Source of the DNA: Brevibacterium antiquum
GTDB taxonomy: Bacteria > Actinomycetota > Actinomycetes > Actinomycetales > Brevibacteriaceae
Length of the DNA stretch: 64,000 bases
NCBI RefSeq assembly: GCF_016107655.1
Contig: NZ_JABASX010000001.1
Span: 372,001-436,000, forward strand
Direction of reading: 5' to 3'
Shown here: piece by piece, positions 15,953-24,475 of the stretch
Layout: every line of letters starts with the position of its first letter
How positions within the stretch are numbered: the stretch's first letter is position 1
Made by a program: the position numbers and the translations under genes
The notes under the pieces: generated by a model
The model's database searches: none
Told to the model about the DNA's origin: nothing
What the model saw: only the letters and a program-made list of their open reading frames with translations

Positions 15953-17191
15953 ATGCCTCCACGCCTGCCGCTGTTCCTCGACTGTGATCCCGGAATCGAC
16001 GACGCCATCGCCCTCGGATATCTGCTGTGCCAAGACGATGTCGACATCATCGGCATCGCAGCCTCAGGCGGCAACGTGTCCACCGCCCAGGTGTGCGCCA
16101 ACGCTCAAGGCTGGCTTGAACTTGCCGGACGGACCGACATACCCATTCACCCGGGAAGCGAGTTCCCCACAGCTTGGCCGACCGAAGGCACCGACGGACA
16201 CTCTGCGATGTCGCCTAATGCCGAGCCCGAGTACGCCGACCTCACCCACGGACCCACCGGTGCCGGATATGCGCGGCTTCCACAACCGGCGACACCGGCC
16301 AGCACCATCAGTGCCGCTCAGGCCTGGGTGGATGCCGCACGGTCTCACCCCGGAGAGCTCATCGGCGTTGCCATCGGACCGTCGACGAACCTCGCCCTGG
16401 CCATTGCCATCGAACCCGAACTGCCCAACCTGATGAGACGACTCTTCATCATGGGCGGTGCCTTCAACTATCGCGGCAACACTCTCCCGACCACCGAATG
16501 GAACGTCACCTTCGACCCCGAGTCGACAGCGAGCGTCTTCGCCGCCTTCGACCACGCTCACCGCGAGGGTATTCACCGGGCTCTGCCGGTGATCGCCCCG
16601 ATCGAAGCCACCGAGGCTCTTGAGATGACTCCCGCACGGTTGAGAACGATCCTCGACGCGGCACTGGAGCCTCTGGACGGGGCACCGGAGCCGCAGGACG
16701 GGACGGGGGAATCGTCTGGTGCTGGTGAGAGATGGGGCAACTGGCTGGCCCAGATGGCCGAAGCCCTCCGCTTCTACTTCGAGTTCCACGAATGGGACGG
16801 TCTGGGCTACATCGCCCACATCCATGACCCCTTCGTCCTCGCCTGCGCCCTCGAATGGGCACGCAGCGATGAGATCACAACCACCTCGGCGGGCGGCGAC
16901 GAACCCAGTGCGAACGGAACTCGAGGCACACTGCCGTGGGCCACGACGATCTGTGCGCCCGTCGACGTCGAACTCACCGGTAAACTCACACGTGGCGAAA
17001 CCGTCGCCGATTGGCTGGGACGGTGGGGGAAGGGCGTCAATGCCGAGATCATCCGCACGATCGACGCGCAGACCTTCCTCGACCACCTCGGCGAGACACT
17101 GAGCAAAGGACCCCATCATGACCACGAAACCCAGACAGTCTGGGCAGGGGCCGGCACACACCGTCGGTCCCGCACAAAACCAGAGCACTGA
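15953..17191 (+). CDS. Inosine/uridine-preferring nucleoside hydrolase family protein
   Basis: A 412-residue nucleoside hydrolase. LDCDPGIDDAIAL near residues 8-20 is the calcium-binding family signature, FIMGGAFNYRGN and TEWNVTFDPES form the substrate loop, and HIHDPFVLA supplies the late active-site His-Asp. The reaction splits N-glycosidic bonds of ribonucleosides into base and ribose. It is about 90 residues longer than usual, because of an acidic insert near residue 240 and a C-terminal tail that overlaps the next gene by 74 bases. The link to an ECF transporter suggests that imported nucleosides are its substrate. Confidence 0.85.
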   Translation: MPPRLPLFLDCDPGIDDAIALGYLLCQDDVDIIGIAASGGNVSTAQVCANAQGWLELAGRTDIPIHPGSEFPTAWPTEGTDGHSAMSPNAEPEYADLTHGPTGAGYARLPQPATPASTISAAQAWVDAARSHPGELIGVAIGPSTNLALAIAIEPELPNLMRRLFIMGGAFNYRGNTLPTTEWNVTFDPESTASVFAAFDHAHREGIHRALPVIAPIEATEALEMTPARLRTILDAALEPLDGAPEPQDGTGESSGAGERWGNWLAQMAEALRFYFEFHEWDGLGYIAHIHDPFVLACALEWARSDEITTTSAGGDEPSANGTRGTLPWATTICAPVDVELTGKLTRGETVADWLGRWGKGVNAEIIRTIDAQTFLDHLGETLSKGPHHDHETQTVWAGAGTHRRSRTKPEH

Positions 17192-18014
17192 GAGTCACGG
17201 CGCTAAGAGTCACCAGAGCCACACGCTTCCTCTCGCACTGACCTTCCTCGGCACCATCGTCATCCTCGGCACATATATCGCGGTCCTCCTGACGCAACCG
17301 GCCAACCTCGGCACGAACTTGGGACATACGACCCTGTGGGTCATGCTCGGATACCTGCTCGGGGGAGTCCTCCTCGCAGCCGGCACACTGCCGCTCATCC
17401 CGCGCAGCATTCTCGCGCTCATCCCCGTCGCCATCGCCGCCAATATCGTCATCGGCCATGTCGTCGGCAATGTCACCCCCATCCCGCTCTACCTCGACTC
17501 GATCGGGACCGTGATGATCGGCGTCCTCGCCGGTCCTGCAGCCGGAGCGTTCACCGGCATCATCTCCAACCTCATCTGGGGAGTCACCCTGAGCCCCAGC
17601 GTCATCGCCTTCAGCTCCGGGGCGGCCTTCATCGGTGCAGCCGCAGGGTGGGCGGCACGGCTCGGTGCCTTCCGCACTCCCTGGTTCGCCGTCATCATCG
17701 GCGCTCTTGCAGGAATCCCTGCCGGAGCACTCGGCGCTCCTGTGGCTGCCTACGTCTTCGGCGGCGGTCTGGGCTCGGGCACCGGCGGCGTCGTCGCCGT
17801 CCTGCAGGCAGCTGGCCTCGAGATGCTCAACGCGACATTGGCGCAGAGCCTGTTCTCCGACATCATCGACAAGGCAATCATCTTCGCCCTGGCCTATGTG
17901 GTGGTGCGCACCCTGCCGCGGCGAATTCTCGACAGGTATCCTTTCACCGACCACAGTCTTTCGCGCAGTTCCCGCAATTCGGGCAATTCGCGCACGCCGG
18001 CGCGGGTCGGCTGA
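17118..18014 (+). CDS. ECF transporter substrate-binding (S) component
   Basis: A 298-residue membrane protein with a 35-residue polar start and about six hydrophobic segments. IPLYLDSIGTVMIGVLAGPAAG and SNLIWG match S-components of energy-coupling factor transporters, which bind a vitamin or nucleoside-type ligand and dock on EcfT. The gene starts inside the end of the nucleoside hydrolase gene and is followed immediately by ecfT. By this context the ligand is likely a nucleoside, which is inferred and not visible in the protein itself. Confidence 0.8.
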   Translation: MTTKPRQSGQGPAHTVGPAQNQSTESHGAKSHQSHTLPLALTFLGTIVILGTYIAVLLTQPANLGTNLGHTTLWVMLGYLLGGVLLAAGTLPLIPRSILALIPVAIAANIVIGHVVGNVTPIPLYLDSIGTVMIGVLAGPAAGAFTGIISNLIWGVTLSPSVIAFSSGAAFIGAAAGWAARLGAFRTPWFAVIIGALAGIPAGALGAPVAAYVFGGGLGSGTGGVVAVLQAAGLEMLNATLAQSLFSDIIDKAIIFALAYVVVRTLPRRILDRYPFTDHSLSRSSRNSGNSRTPARVG

Positions 18015-18830
18015 ATGACCTCGTCTGTTCTCGACCGGGAACAGCAGGCCACACACCGTTGGCATCCAGCCACCGAGATCATCATCCTCGTATGCTCTCT
18101 GCTGCTCGTCTTCGGCATCCCGTCCCCGGTCGTGCCCATCGCCATCATCGCCGCCACGCTCATCGCCGCGGTAGTCTCACCTGCCGTGAGGCTGCGCACC
18201 TGGGCGATGGGCGTCGGCGTGCTGTGCCTGCCGACGCTGATCGTCCTCAGTATCGTGCAGGGACTCTTCTACCCCGGCGCCGAGGTGACCGTGCTGTGGG
18301 GATACGGTCTCGCCCAGCTCACCGTCGAAGGACTGGCAATCGCCGCTCAGATCTGGCTGCGGGTCAGTGCGCTCGTGTCCCTGTGCGCATTCTTCGGACT
18401 CGGAGTCGACTCGGCTCGCCTGTATGACGGGCTGCGGGCCTTGCGGCTGCCCTCCTCAGTGGCCTATATCTGTGCCTCGGCGATCGGCCTCATCCCACTC
18501 ATGCGCACCCGCACTCAGCAGATGATCGAGGCCCGCGCCAGTCGCGGTTGGGACGTGAGCAGTTGGGTGGTTCGCACTCGGCTGCTGCCGAGCATCGTCA
18601 CCGGCCTGTTCACTTCCGTCCTCATCGAGGTCGAACAGCGTCACGACGTGCTCGAACAACGCGGTCTCGGAGAATCAACGCAGGTGATGTCATTGCAGGA
18701 TCACCACGACAGCCTTAGCCAATGGTTCCTGCGCCGAGGCGTTCCCCTCCTCACCTGCGTCCTCGTCGTGTGCTCCGTGGCCGATGTCCTTTCCCTGCCC
18801 ACTGCCGACCAGATGATCTGGGGTGACTGA
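18015..18830 (+). CDS. ecfT: ECF transporter transmembrane coupling protein EcfT
   Basis: A 271-residue membrane protein with about five hydrophobic helices in its first 130 residues. The coupling helices carry the two short arginine motifs of EcfT proteins, seen as EARASRGWD and VLEQRGLG, which touch the grooves of the ATPases. ATG 18015 directly follows the TGA of the S-component gene, and the next gene starts eight bases before this stop. The four genes from 15953 therefore form one translationally coupled unit. Confidence 0.85.
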   Translation: MTSSVLDREQQATHRWHPATEIIILVCSLLLVFGIPSPVVPIAIIAATLIAAVVSPAVRLRTWAMGVGVLCLPTLIVLSIVQGLFYPGAEVTVLWGYGLAQLTVEGLAIAAQIWLRVSALVSLCAFFGLGVDSARLYDGLRALRLPSSVAYICASAIGLIPLMRTRTQQMIEARASRGWDVSSWVVRTRLLPSIVTGLFTSVLIEVEQRHDVLEQRGLGESTQVMSLQDHHDSLSQWFLRRGVPLLTCVLVVCSVADVLSLPTADQMIWGD

Positions 18831-20331
18831 GGCCATGCTTCTCGAACTCATCGGCGCCGGCTTCACCTACCGCAGCGGTGCCTGTGCAGCACTGACCGAC
18901 ATCGACCTCCGCCTGGCCCCAGGACAGATGCATGCGATCCTCGGAGAGGTGGGCGCGGGTACGTCCACCCTGGGCCGGCTGATCACAGGGTTGTTGTCCG
19001 AACGTGGAACCAGCGTCGGGCACATCCGCGTTGCGGGGACCGCGGTGATGCTCGGCGATGACCCTGAGGCGCAGCTGAGTGGAATGACGAGCCTCGTCGG
19101 CGATGAGGTTCAGCTGTCCGGGCGGCTGCGCGGGCACGAGGTCTCAGCGGTCGAGAGGCGTGCACACCAGGCCCTTGACTCACTGGGCATCGACGAACTG
19201 TGGCGGCGACGCCTCGACACTCTCTCCGGTGGTCAGCGCCAACTCGTCGCACTGGCGGGACTGCTCACCGGGAATCCATCATTGCTGGTCCTCGACCAGC
19301 CCTCGCTGTCCCTGGACCCGGAGACTCGGCGGCGCCTCGGCGCAGCGCTTCGGGCCTTCTGCGTCGCTGGAGGTGCGGTCCTCATCACCGCCCATCAATT
19401 CGACGAGGTGGCCCAGGCCTGTGATCAGGTGAGCATCCTGGCATCCGGTCGGCTGATCAGGACCGGCATCCGCCCCTCAGCCAGCGAACTTGAACGACAA
19501 GGGATCTGGGACACTCGACCACGTGGGCAAGGAGAGCCACGTGAGCCACACCAGTCATATGAGCCACGCTGGGCGGACCGCTCTGAAGCTTCCGGACCGT
19601 CGGCCCCGGCTTCTGTCGCACTGTCGGTGCGCGGGCTGAGCGTCGCCCGCGCTGGGGTCACCGTCCTGACCGACATCGATCTCGATCTCGCATCCGGCGA
19701 GATCGTGTCGATCATGGGATCCAACGGCGCAGGGAAGTCCACCCTCCTGCGCAGTCTCGCTGGTCTTCTCGGAGCCGGGGCCAGCACATCGGGCATGATC
19801 ACCGTCGATGGCAACGGACCTCCGGTCAGCCTCGGCGAGGCTCCTGCCCATGAACGAGCACAGCACCTCGGCTGGGTGGGACAGGACCCAGGCAGTCAGC
19901 TTTCCGCTGCGACCGTGCGCGAAGAGCTCATGCACGCCGTGCCGCTGCCCTCGCACAGACGCCGCGACAGGGCAACGATCCGCACTCGCCGACAGGAGGC
20001 GGTCACCTCGGCGATGGCGAGGACTGGGTTGGATTCTTTCAGCGAGACTCATCCCTATGATCTGAGCATCGACTTCCGCAAGGATCTGGTGATGGCCTCG
20101 GCACTCATCCTGAGCCCTCGGATTCTCCTCCTCGACGAACCGACTCTGGGCAGAGACCGCAAGGCCATCGACAGACTGAACATGTTCACCAAGGATTTCC
20201 GCCGCCGTGGTGGATCCGTCCTGGCCACCACCCATGACCGGCACTGGGCCGCAGTGACAGCCGATCGCATCCTGCTTCTGGACGAGGGGCGGGTGAATCA
20301 GGACGAGCAGTGCGGGGGAGCGGCCGGTTGA
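18823..20331 (+). CDS. Fused ECF transporter ATPase (two ABC domains, one composite site degenerate)
   Basis: A 502-residue protein with two ABC ATPase domains joined by a linker at about 225-265. Domain 1: Walker A GEVGAGTST (Thr47 where Lys is expected), signature LSGGQ at 134-138, Walker B LVLDQP (Gln159 where the catalytic Glu is expected), H-loop ITAHQ. Domain 2: Walker A GSNGAGKST, degenerate signature LSIDF at 414-418, Walker B LLLDEP (Glu439), H-loop ATTHD. The domain-2 nucleotide site plus the domain-1 signature make one complete ATP site; the other site has lost all three key elements. GTG 18823 overlaps the ecfT stop by eight bases. Confidence 0.9.
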   Translation: MTEAMLLELIGAGFTYRSGACAALTDIDLRLAPGQMHAILGEVGAGTSTLGRLITGLLSERGTSVGHIRVAGTAVMLGDDPEAQLSGMTSLVGDEVQLSGRLRGHEVSAVERRAHQALDSLGIDELWRRRLDTLSGGQRQLVALAGLLTGNPSLLVLDQPSLSLDPETRRRLGAALRAFCVAGGAVLITAHQFDEVAQACDQVSILASGRLIRTGIRPSASELERQGIWDTRPRGQGEPREPHQSYEPRWADRSEASGPSAPASVALSVRGLSVARAGVTVLTDIDLDLASGEIVSIMGSNGAGKSTLLRSLAGLLGAGASTSGMITVDGNGPPVSLGEAPAHERAQHLGWVGQDPGSQLSAATVREELMHAVPLPSHRRRDRATIRTRRQEAVTSAMARTGLDSFSETHPYDLSIDFRKDLVMASALILSPRILLLDEPTLGRDRKAIDRLNMFTKDFRRRGGSVLATTHDRHWAAVTADRILLLDEGRVNQDEQCGGAAG

Positions 20332-20351
20332 GGCCTCTCCAGGTGATCCGC

Positions 20352-20642
20352 TCAGAAGTCGTACGTGGCATCCGTGGTCGGGGCTTGTGGCCCGCGGATC
20401 CTCTGCAGATGCACGTGCCTGATCAAGCGGATGACCGGCCGGATGAGCATCTCAACGCTGCCGAGGACGAAGAGGCAGGTTCCCGTGAACACCCACGCCT
20501 CGGAGAAGAACATGAAACTGCCGATGAGGAACCAGATGCCGATGAGAACATCGTTGACGATGCTCAGCACCTGATAGCGCTGCCGGATGACGAGTTCGTC
20601 ATGTCCGATGCGGATCGTCAGGTTGTGGTCGTCAGCGGTCAT
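20352..20642 (-). CDS. YrhK-family small membrane protein
   Basis: A 96-residue protein with IGHDELVIRQRYQVLSIVND followed by two hydrophobic helices (LIGIWFLIGSFMFF and FTGTCLFVLGSVEML), which is the YrhK domain. The family has no known function and is found as a stand-alone inner-membrane protein. It is convergent with the ECF ATPase gene, with only 20 bases between stops, and GGAGG lies upstream of its ATG. Confidence 0.75.
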   Translation of the reverse strand: MTADDHNLTIRIGHDELVIRQRYQVLSIVNDVLIGIWFLIGSFMFFSEAWVFTGTCLFVLGSVEMLIRPVIRLIRHVHLQRIRGPQAPTTDATYDF

Positions 20643-20801
20643 ATCGTCCTCCTGGACTCAAAGCGTGTGGACTCGACTCGCAGCGCCGAGTTCGCTGCTC
20701 GCCCCTGACCCGATGCTAGGCGGGACCAGCGCTGCTTGGCCATGTCCGCAGGTGATTGCGACTGCCTCGGCCATGTCAGTGCCGAGTCGTAGCGTGAGGT
20801 C

Positions 20802-21590
20802 ATGGATAAGAACGTGAATTCGTTTGATGCACTGTACGCCGAAGTCGGCAGTCACAGATCCGTGATGCCATGGGACGAGCTGCTCGGCTTCGTCCGCCGT
20901 TTTCCCCAGGTCGCCGCGTTCAACGCGGCTCTCATCGCGCAGCAGAATGCCGGAGCGATATTCGTCGAGACAGAGCACGCATGGCAGCAGAAGTTCGGCA
21001 GGCTCCTCACAGACGAAGCCGTGGCATTGATCGTGCTTCACCCCTTCGCTCCGGTGCGCTTCGTCTACGATGTCGAGGATACCCACGGGCCTCCGGTCCC
21101 CGATGCCGCACTCAACCCCTTCAAGGCAGTTGGGGCACCGACGTGGGACGGGCATCGTCTCGTCATGGACGTTCTGCACCGAACGGGGCTGGACCTCGCC
21201 GGTCAGCCGAAGACGCAGAGTCCCACTGTGATGTTGAAACATGTGCTCGATGAGCTCGCACTGGTCTATGCCGGACACCTCGGAGCTTTCCCGAAATTGG
21301 GGATTGCTGCCAGTGAGACGGACATCGATGGACGACAGTCCCGCTTCGAAGCCGAATGCATCACCTGGCTGATCGCCGGACGCCTCGGCCTGAAGATGGC
21401 GGCGACCGGATCGTTGAAGGGCTACCTCAAGCACGGTGAGCTCCTGCCCCCGCTGTCCAGGGATCGGGTCCTGCACTCTGTCAATGCCATCGAAAAGCTC
21501 TTCGGCGGGGCATTGGCCTTCGGCCGAACCATCCGCGAGGACGTGCCGAGCCTGTTCCCGCTGACCGAACAGTGGTCTCTCTCCTCCTAA
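20802..21590 (+). CDS. ArdC/ImmA-like protein with degraded metallopeptidase motif
   Basis: A 262-residue protein. Residues 20-130 (FNAALIAQQNAGAIFVETEH, VALIVLHPFAPVRFVYDVEDT) resemble the ArdC N-terminal domain that binds single-stranded DNA. Residues 145-205 resemble an ImmA/IrrE-type zinc-peptidase domain, with AGHLG and FEAECITWLIAGRLGL. The zinc motif HELAH of relatives reads DELAL here (residues 150-154), so two metal ligands are gone. A role in DNA binding or protein interaction is more likely than proteolysis. It stands alone on its transcript. Confidence 0.6.
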   Translation: MDKNVNSFDALYAEVGSHRSVMPWDELLGFVRRFPQVAAFNAALIAQQNAGAIFVETEHAWQQKFGRLLTDEAVALIVLHPFAPVRFVYDVEDTHGPPVPDAALNPFKAVGAPTWDGHRLVMDVLHRTGLDLAGQPKTQSPTVMLKHVLDELALVYAGHLGAFPKLGIAASETDIDGRQSRFEAECITWLIAGRLGLKMAATGSLKGYLKHGELLPPLSRDRVLHSVNAIEKLFGGALAFGRTIREDVPSLFPLTEQWSLSS

Positions 21591-21599
21591 CGGGTGGCA

Positions 21600-21778
21600 T
21601 CAACCCGCCGATCCTCGACGTTCCTGGGGCTGCTCAGGCACAAGATCTGGGAACCCGCCTCGGCGAATCGCAGATAGCGGTGAGGGAACTCCAAATCCAT
21701 CGGATCGAGGAGTACGCCAGGCATTGCGGGCATGCTGACCTTCTCCGGGAGTGCATCGATGGCCGAAGGGGGCAGTGA
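21600..21778 (+). pseudogene. Remnant of a DinB/DUF664 gene
   Basis: Two short pieces in different frames resemble the DUF664 protein encoded at 57248-57772. STFLGLLRHK at 21615-21644 resembles the internal LTLGGIIKHL segment, and IHRIEEYARHCGHADLLREC up to the stop at 21778 resembles its end, IHMIEEYARHVGHADLIRES. The middle of the gene and its start are missing and the frames differ, so this is a deletion remnant. An intact VOC gene follows. Confidence 0.7.
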
Positions 21779-21831
21779 CCACGGAGCAAAAACAGGTACC
21801 CTTGATTGAACGATCTCAATGAGGAGACATC

Positions 21832-22293
21832 ATGACCCGCGCAGTACAGATCACCTTCGATTGTCACGACCCGATCGGGCAAGCCACCTTCTGGGCAGAG
21901 ACGCTCGGATACGTCATCCCTGGCCCTCCCGGAGTCAGCCTCAGCACCGGTGACGATCCTTTGGCCGCATGGAAGGAATTCGTCGCGGGGCTGGGCATCG
22001 ACTTGAAGCCGGAGGACTTCCGCGCCGCGATCGAGGATCCGCACGGACGCGGTCCCCGAGTGTTCTTCCAGATAGTGCCCGAGGACAAAATCGTCAAGAA
22101 CAGAGTCCATCTCGATGTGCGTGCTGCCCCCGGGCTGCAGAACAGCGAACGGATGCAGGCGTTGGAAGACGAATGTCAGCGTCTGCAGGAGCTGGGCGCA
22201 CAGCGTCTCGAGCGGGTCGATCCCAACCCGCCGATGGAGACGGGATTCATCGTCATGGCCGATCCCGAGGGAAACGAGTTCTGCCTCGACTGA
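21832..22293 (+). CDS. VOC-family protein
   Basis: A 153-residue VOC-fold protein: VQITFDCHDPIGQATFWAETLGY at the start, RVHLDVRA in the middle and GFIVMADPEGNEFCLD at the end. The pattern is that of the Glyoxalase-like (Glyoxalase_6) subgroup common in Actinomycetota, whose ligands are mostly unknown. GAGGAGA precedes the ATG. It follows the DinB remnant, while elsewhere in the window (56865-57772) an intact VOC gene is coupled to an intact DinB gene. Confidence 0.8.
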   Translation: MTRAVQITFDCHDPIGQATFWAETLGYVIPGPPGVSLSTGDDPLAAWKEFVAGLGIDLKPEDFRAAIEDPHGRGPRVFFQIVPEDKIVKNRVHLDVRAAPGLQNSERMQALEDECQRLQELGAQRLERVDPNPPMETGFIVMADPEGNEFCLD

Positions 22294-22367
22294 CTAGGGC
22301 TCTGACCAGGATGAGAATCCTCTTAGCAAGGGGGCAGCGGGCGCACCTCCTTGTTACCGTTGAGAGC

Positions 22368-23075
22368 ATGAAGACACAGAGATGGGCCACGCGAGCCGCT
22401 GCAGGAACCATGATCTTCGCCTTCGCCCTCACTGGCTGTTCAAATGGGGACTCAGGTGATGGTCAGGCTTCGGAGACCGAAGGCCAAACCTCAGAGTCAC
22501 CTGAGGCCCAGAACGACTCTGACGACGACGAATCAGACGACGCTGAAGCAGGCGATGACGATGCCGGCAGCGATGACGGCGCTGAAGGCACGAAGTCGCA
22601 GGGCTCGACGAGAACCAGCTCCTCGGGGTTGGCCGCTGATGCCGATCTGAGCAGGGAATCACCATCAGTGGCACCCGAGGATGCCATTGCCACGGCGAAG
22701 AAGGAAGCGAAGGACGGCACCGTACACGGCATCGAACTCGACTTCGACGAACGCGACAAGGCCTGGCAGTACGAGGTCAAGGTCATCGCCGGCACCACTG
22801 ACTTCGATATCGAGATCGATGCTGAGACCGGTGAAGTCGTCGACACGGAGAAGGACTCCTCGGACGACAAAGAGCAGGCCATCGACCTGAATGACCCGAT
22901 GACCTTCGACGAGGCGCTCAAGCTTGCTCAGGACAAGGGCTCGGGCCGACTCGACGGATGGAAGCTCGAATCCGACGACAACCGTATCGAATACCAGTTC
23001 GATTTCGATGACAAGGGTGAGGAGATCGAGGTATCCGTCGACGTCGAATCGAAGAAGGTCACCGTCGACGACTGA
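22368..23075 (+). CDS. PepSY-domain lipoprotein
   Basis: A 235-residue exported protein. A signal peptide ends in the lipobox LTGC (Cys at about residue 24), followed by a very acidic Ser/Asp/Glu-rich linker to about residue 90. Two PepSY-like repeats follow: EDAIATAKKEAKDGTVHGIELDFD with EIDAETGEVVDTE, and DEALKLAQDKGSGRLDGWKLE with DVESKKVTVDD. PepSY domains often act as protease inhibitors or metal-stress sensors outside the membrane. I used ATG 22368 because the signal peptide begins there; the longer frame upstream lies within the VOC gene. Confidence 0.8.
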   Translation: MKTQRWATRAAAGTMIFAFALTGCSNGDSGDGQASETEGQTSESPEAQNDSDDDESDDAEAGDDDAGSDDGAEGTKSQGSTRTSSSGLAADADLSRESPSVAPEDAIATAKKEAKDGTVHGIELDFDERDKAWQYEVKVIAGTTDFDIEIDAETGEVVDTEKDSSDDKEQAIDLNDPMTFDEALKLAQDKGSGRLDGWKLESDDNRIEYQFDFDDKGEEIEVSVDVESKKVTVDD

Positions 23076-23172
23076 CCATTGCCGCATCCTGATCACCCCA
23101 GTGCCGCGTCCTGAGCACCATCACGACAGATGGGCACTGTCAGGACGGAGCATCGCGGCGTAGGCTGGCGCC

Positions 23173-23787
23173 ATGCCCTTGAACCCAGTTGCTTCGCCTT
23201 CGCCGGCAGGGCGTCTCGACGTCATTGCCGGCCCCATGTTCTCAGGCAAATCCGAGGAACTCATGCGCCGCGTCCGGCGAGCAAAGATCGCCGGGGTCAA
23301 TGTGCTCGTCCTCAGCCACTCTCTCGACACACGGTCCGATCTGTCGACGATCACCTCTCACGACGGGATCAATATTCCCGCGGTACCCGTCGGTGACGTC
23401 GAGTCCCTCGCCGAGGTCGCTCGCGCCGAGGACTATGATCTGGTGGCCATCGACGAGGCCCAATTCTTCGGACCTGACCTGGTACCGACCGTATTCGACC
23501 TCGTGGAACGTGGTGCTGCAGTCATCGTCGAAGGCCTGTGCGTGACGTTCGACGGCGGCCCCTTCGAACCGATGCCGACATTCATGGCCGTGGCCGAGGA
23601 CGTTCTCAAACTCACCGCAGTGTGCACGATCTGCGGCAGGGATGCCGTCTTCCACCAACGTGTGGGTACTCCCGGGCTCAGTGTCGACGCCTCGGAACCG
23701 AGTGCCACAGACATCGATGCCAGCCATGTCGGGGGCCTCGAGTCCTATGTCGCACGTTGTCGGGAGCATTTCGCTCCACCGCACTAG
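23173..23787 (+). CDS. tdk: Thymidine kinase
   Basis: A 204-residue type II thymidine kinase. GPMFSGKSEELMR is the P-loop, AIDEAQFF holds the Walker B and catalytic region, CTICGRDAVFHQR begins the zinc lasso that closes over thymidine, and CREHF ends it. It phosphorylates thymidine with ATP in pyrimidine salvage. This fits with the nucleoside uptake and cleavage genes at 16-20 kb, though it is not in the same transcript. Length is normal for the family. Confidence 0.92.
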   Translation: MPLNPVASPSPAGRLDVIAGPMFSGKSEELMRRVRRAKIAGVNVLVLSHSLDTRSDLSTITSHDGINIPAVPVGDVESLAEVARAEDYDLVAIDEAQFFGPDLVPTVFDLVERGAAVIVEGLCVTFDGGPFEPMPTFMAVAEDVLKLTAVCTICGRDAVFHQRVGTPGLSVDASEPSATDIDASHVGGLESYVARCREHFAPPH

Positions 23788-23821
23788 AAGCAATCGGTCA
23801 CGACCGCATCAGAGCAGCTGC

Positions 23822-24475
23822 TCAGTCCTCGATGCTCTCCCACACCTCACGCCAGATCCGGGCCAAGTCCGGAACCTGATAATGGGCATTGAGACCGCTG
23901 GGCTGAGGTACGACGTGAAGGTTGATGTCCTCGGGCCAGCCATCGATGAGAGACGTGTCCTGCTCGCCGAGATGGGCCTTGGGCTGCGAATATCCGATCC
24001 GGAACGATGTGATCCCAGCGACGGCGACTACCTTGGGGCGGATGTCGTCGAGTCGGCGGACAAGTCTGGCCGCACCCTCGCGCAGTTCGTCCTTGTCCAG
24101 CTCATCGGCCCGGGCTGTGGCCCGTCCCACGAGATTGGTGATGCCGATGCCGCGTGCCAGCAGCTGTGCCTCGTCCTCGACGGCCAGGCCCAGGGAAGCG
24201 TCGACGAGGTGATCGGTCAGACCTGCCTGATGCAGAGACGGCCAGAAGCGGTTGCCCGGTCGGGCGAAGGGTGCATTGACCGCGGCCGTCCACAGGCCCG
24301 GGTTGATTCCGACGATGAGCATCGAGAGTTCACCCGGGCGCCCGGGGAGAACGTCATCGATGGCGTCGGGATTGTCAGTGGCGAACTCAGCGAGGTCGTC
24401 CTTCGTCGGCTTTCGTCCGCCTAAAGGCGATGGTCGGCGGGAGCTGGTGAAACCTTCCTCAATCACGCTGTCCAC
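23822..24475 (-). CDS. mug: Mismatch-specific uracil-DNA glycosylase (Mug/TDG type)
   Basis: A 217-residue glycosylase. VGINPGLWTA matches the GINPG active-site loop of Mug/TDG enzymes, NRFWPSLHQAGL follows as expected, and PQPSGLNAHY is the second conserved motif that inserts into the DNA helix. The enzyme removes uracil or thymine from mismatches with guanine in base-excision repair. The given GTG start is uncertain, as another GTG lies three codons downstream. It is convergent with tdk. Confidence 0.85.
   Translation of the reverse strand: MDSVIEEGFTSSRRPSPLGGRKPTKDDLAEFATDNPDAIDDVLPGRPGELSMLIVGINPGLWTAAVNAPFARPGNRFWPSLHQAGLTDHLVDASLGLAVEDEAQLLARGIGITNLVGRATARADELDKDELREGAARLVRRLDDIRPKVVAVAGITSFRIGYSQPKAHLGEQDTSLIDGWPEDINLHVVPQPSGLNAHYQVPDLARIWREVWESIED

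Noticed and set aside
16064..17188. Minus-strand frame of about 374 codons opposite the nucleoside hydrolase
   Set aside because: The plus-strand frame has complete nucleoside hydrolase motifs; the reverse reading has none.
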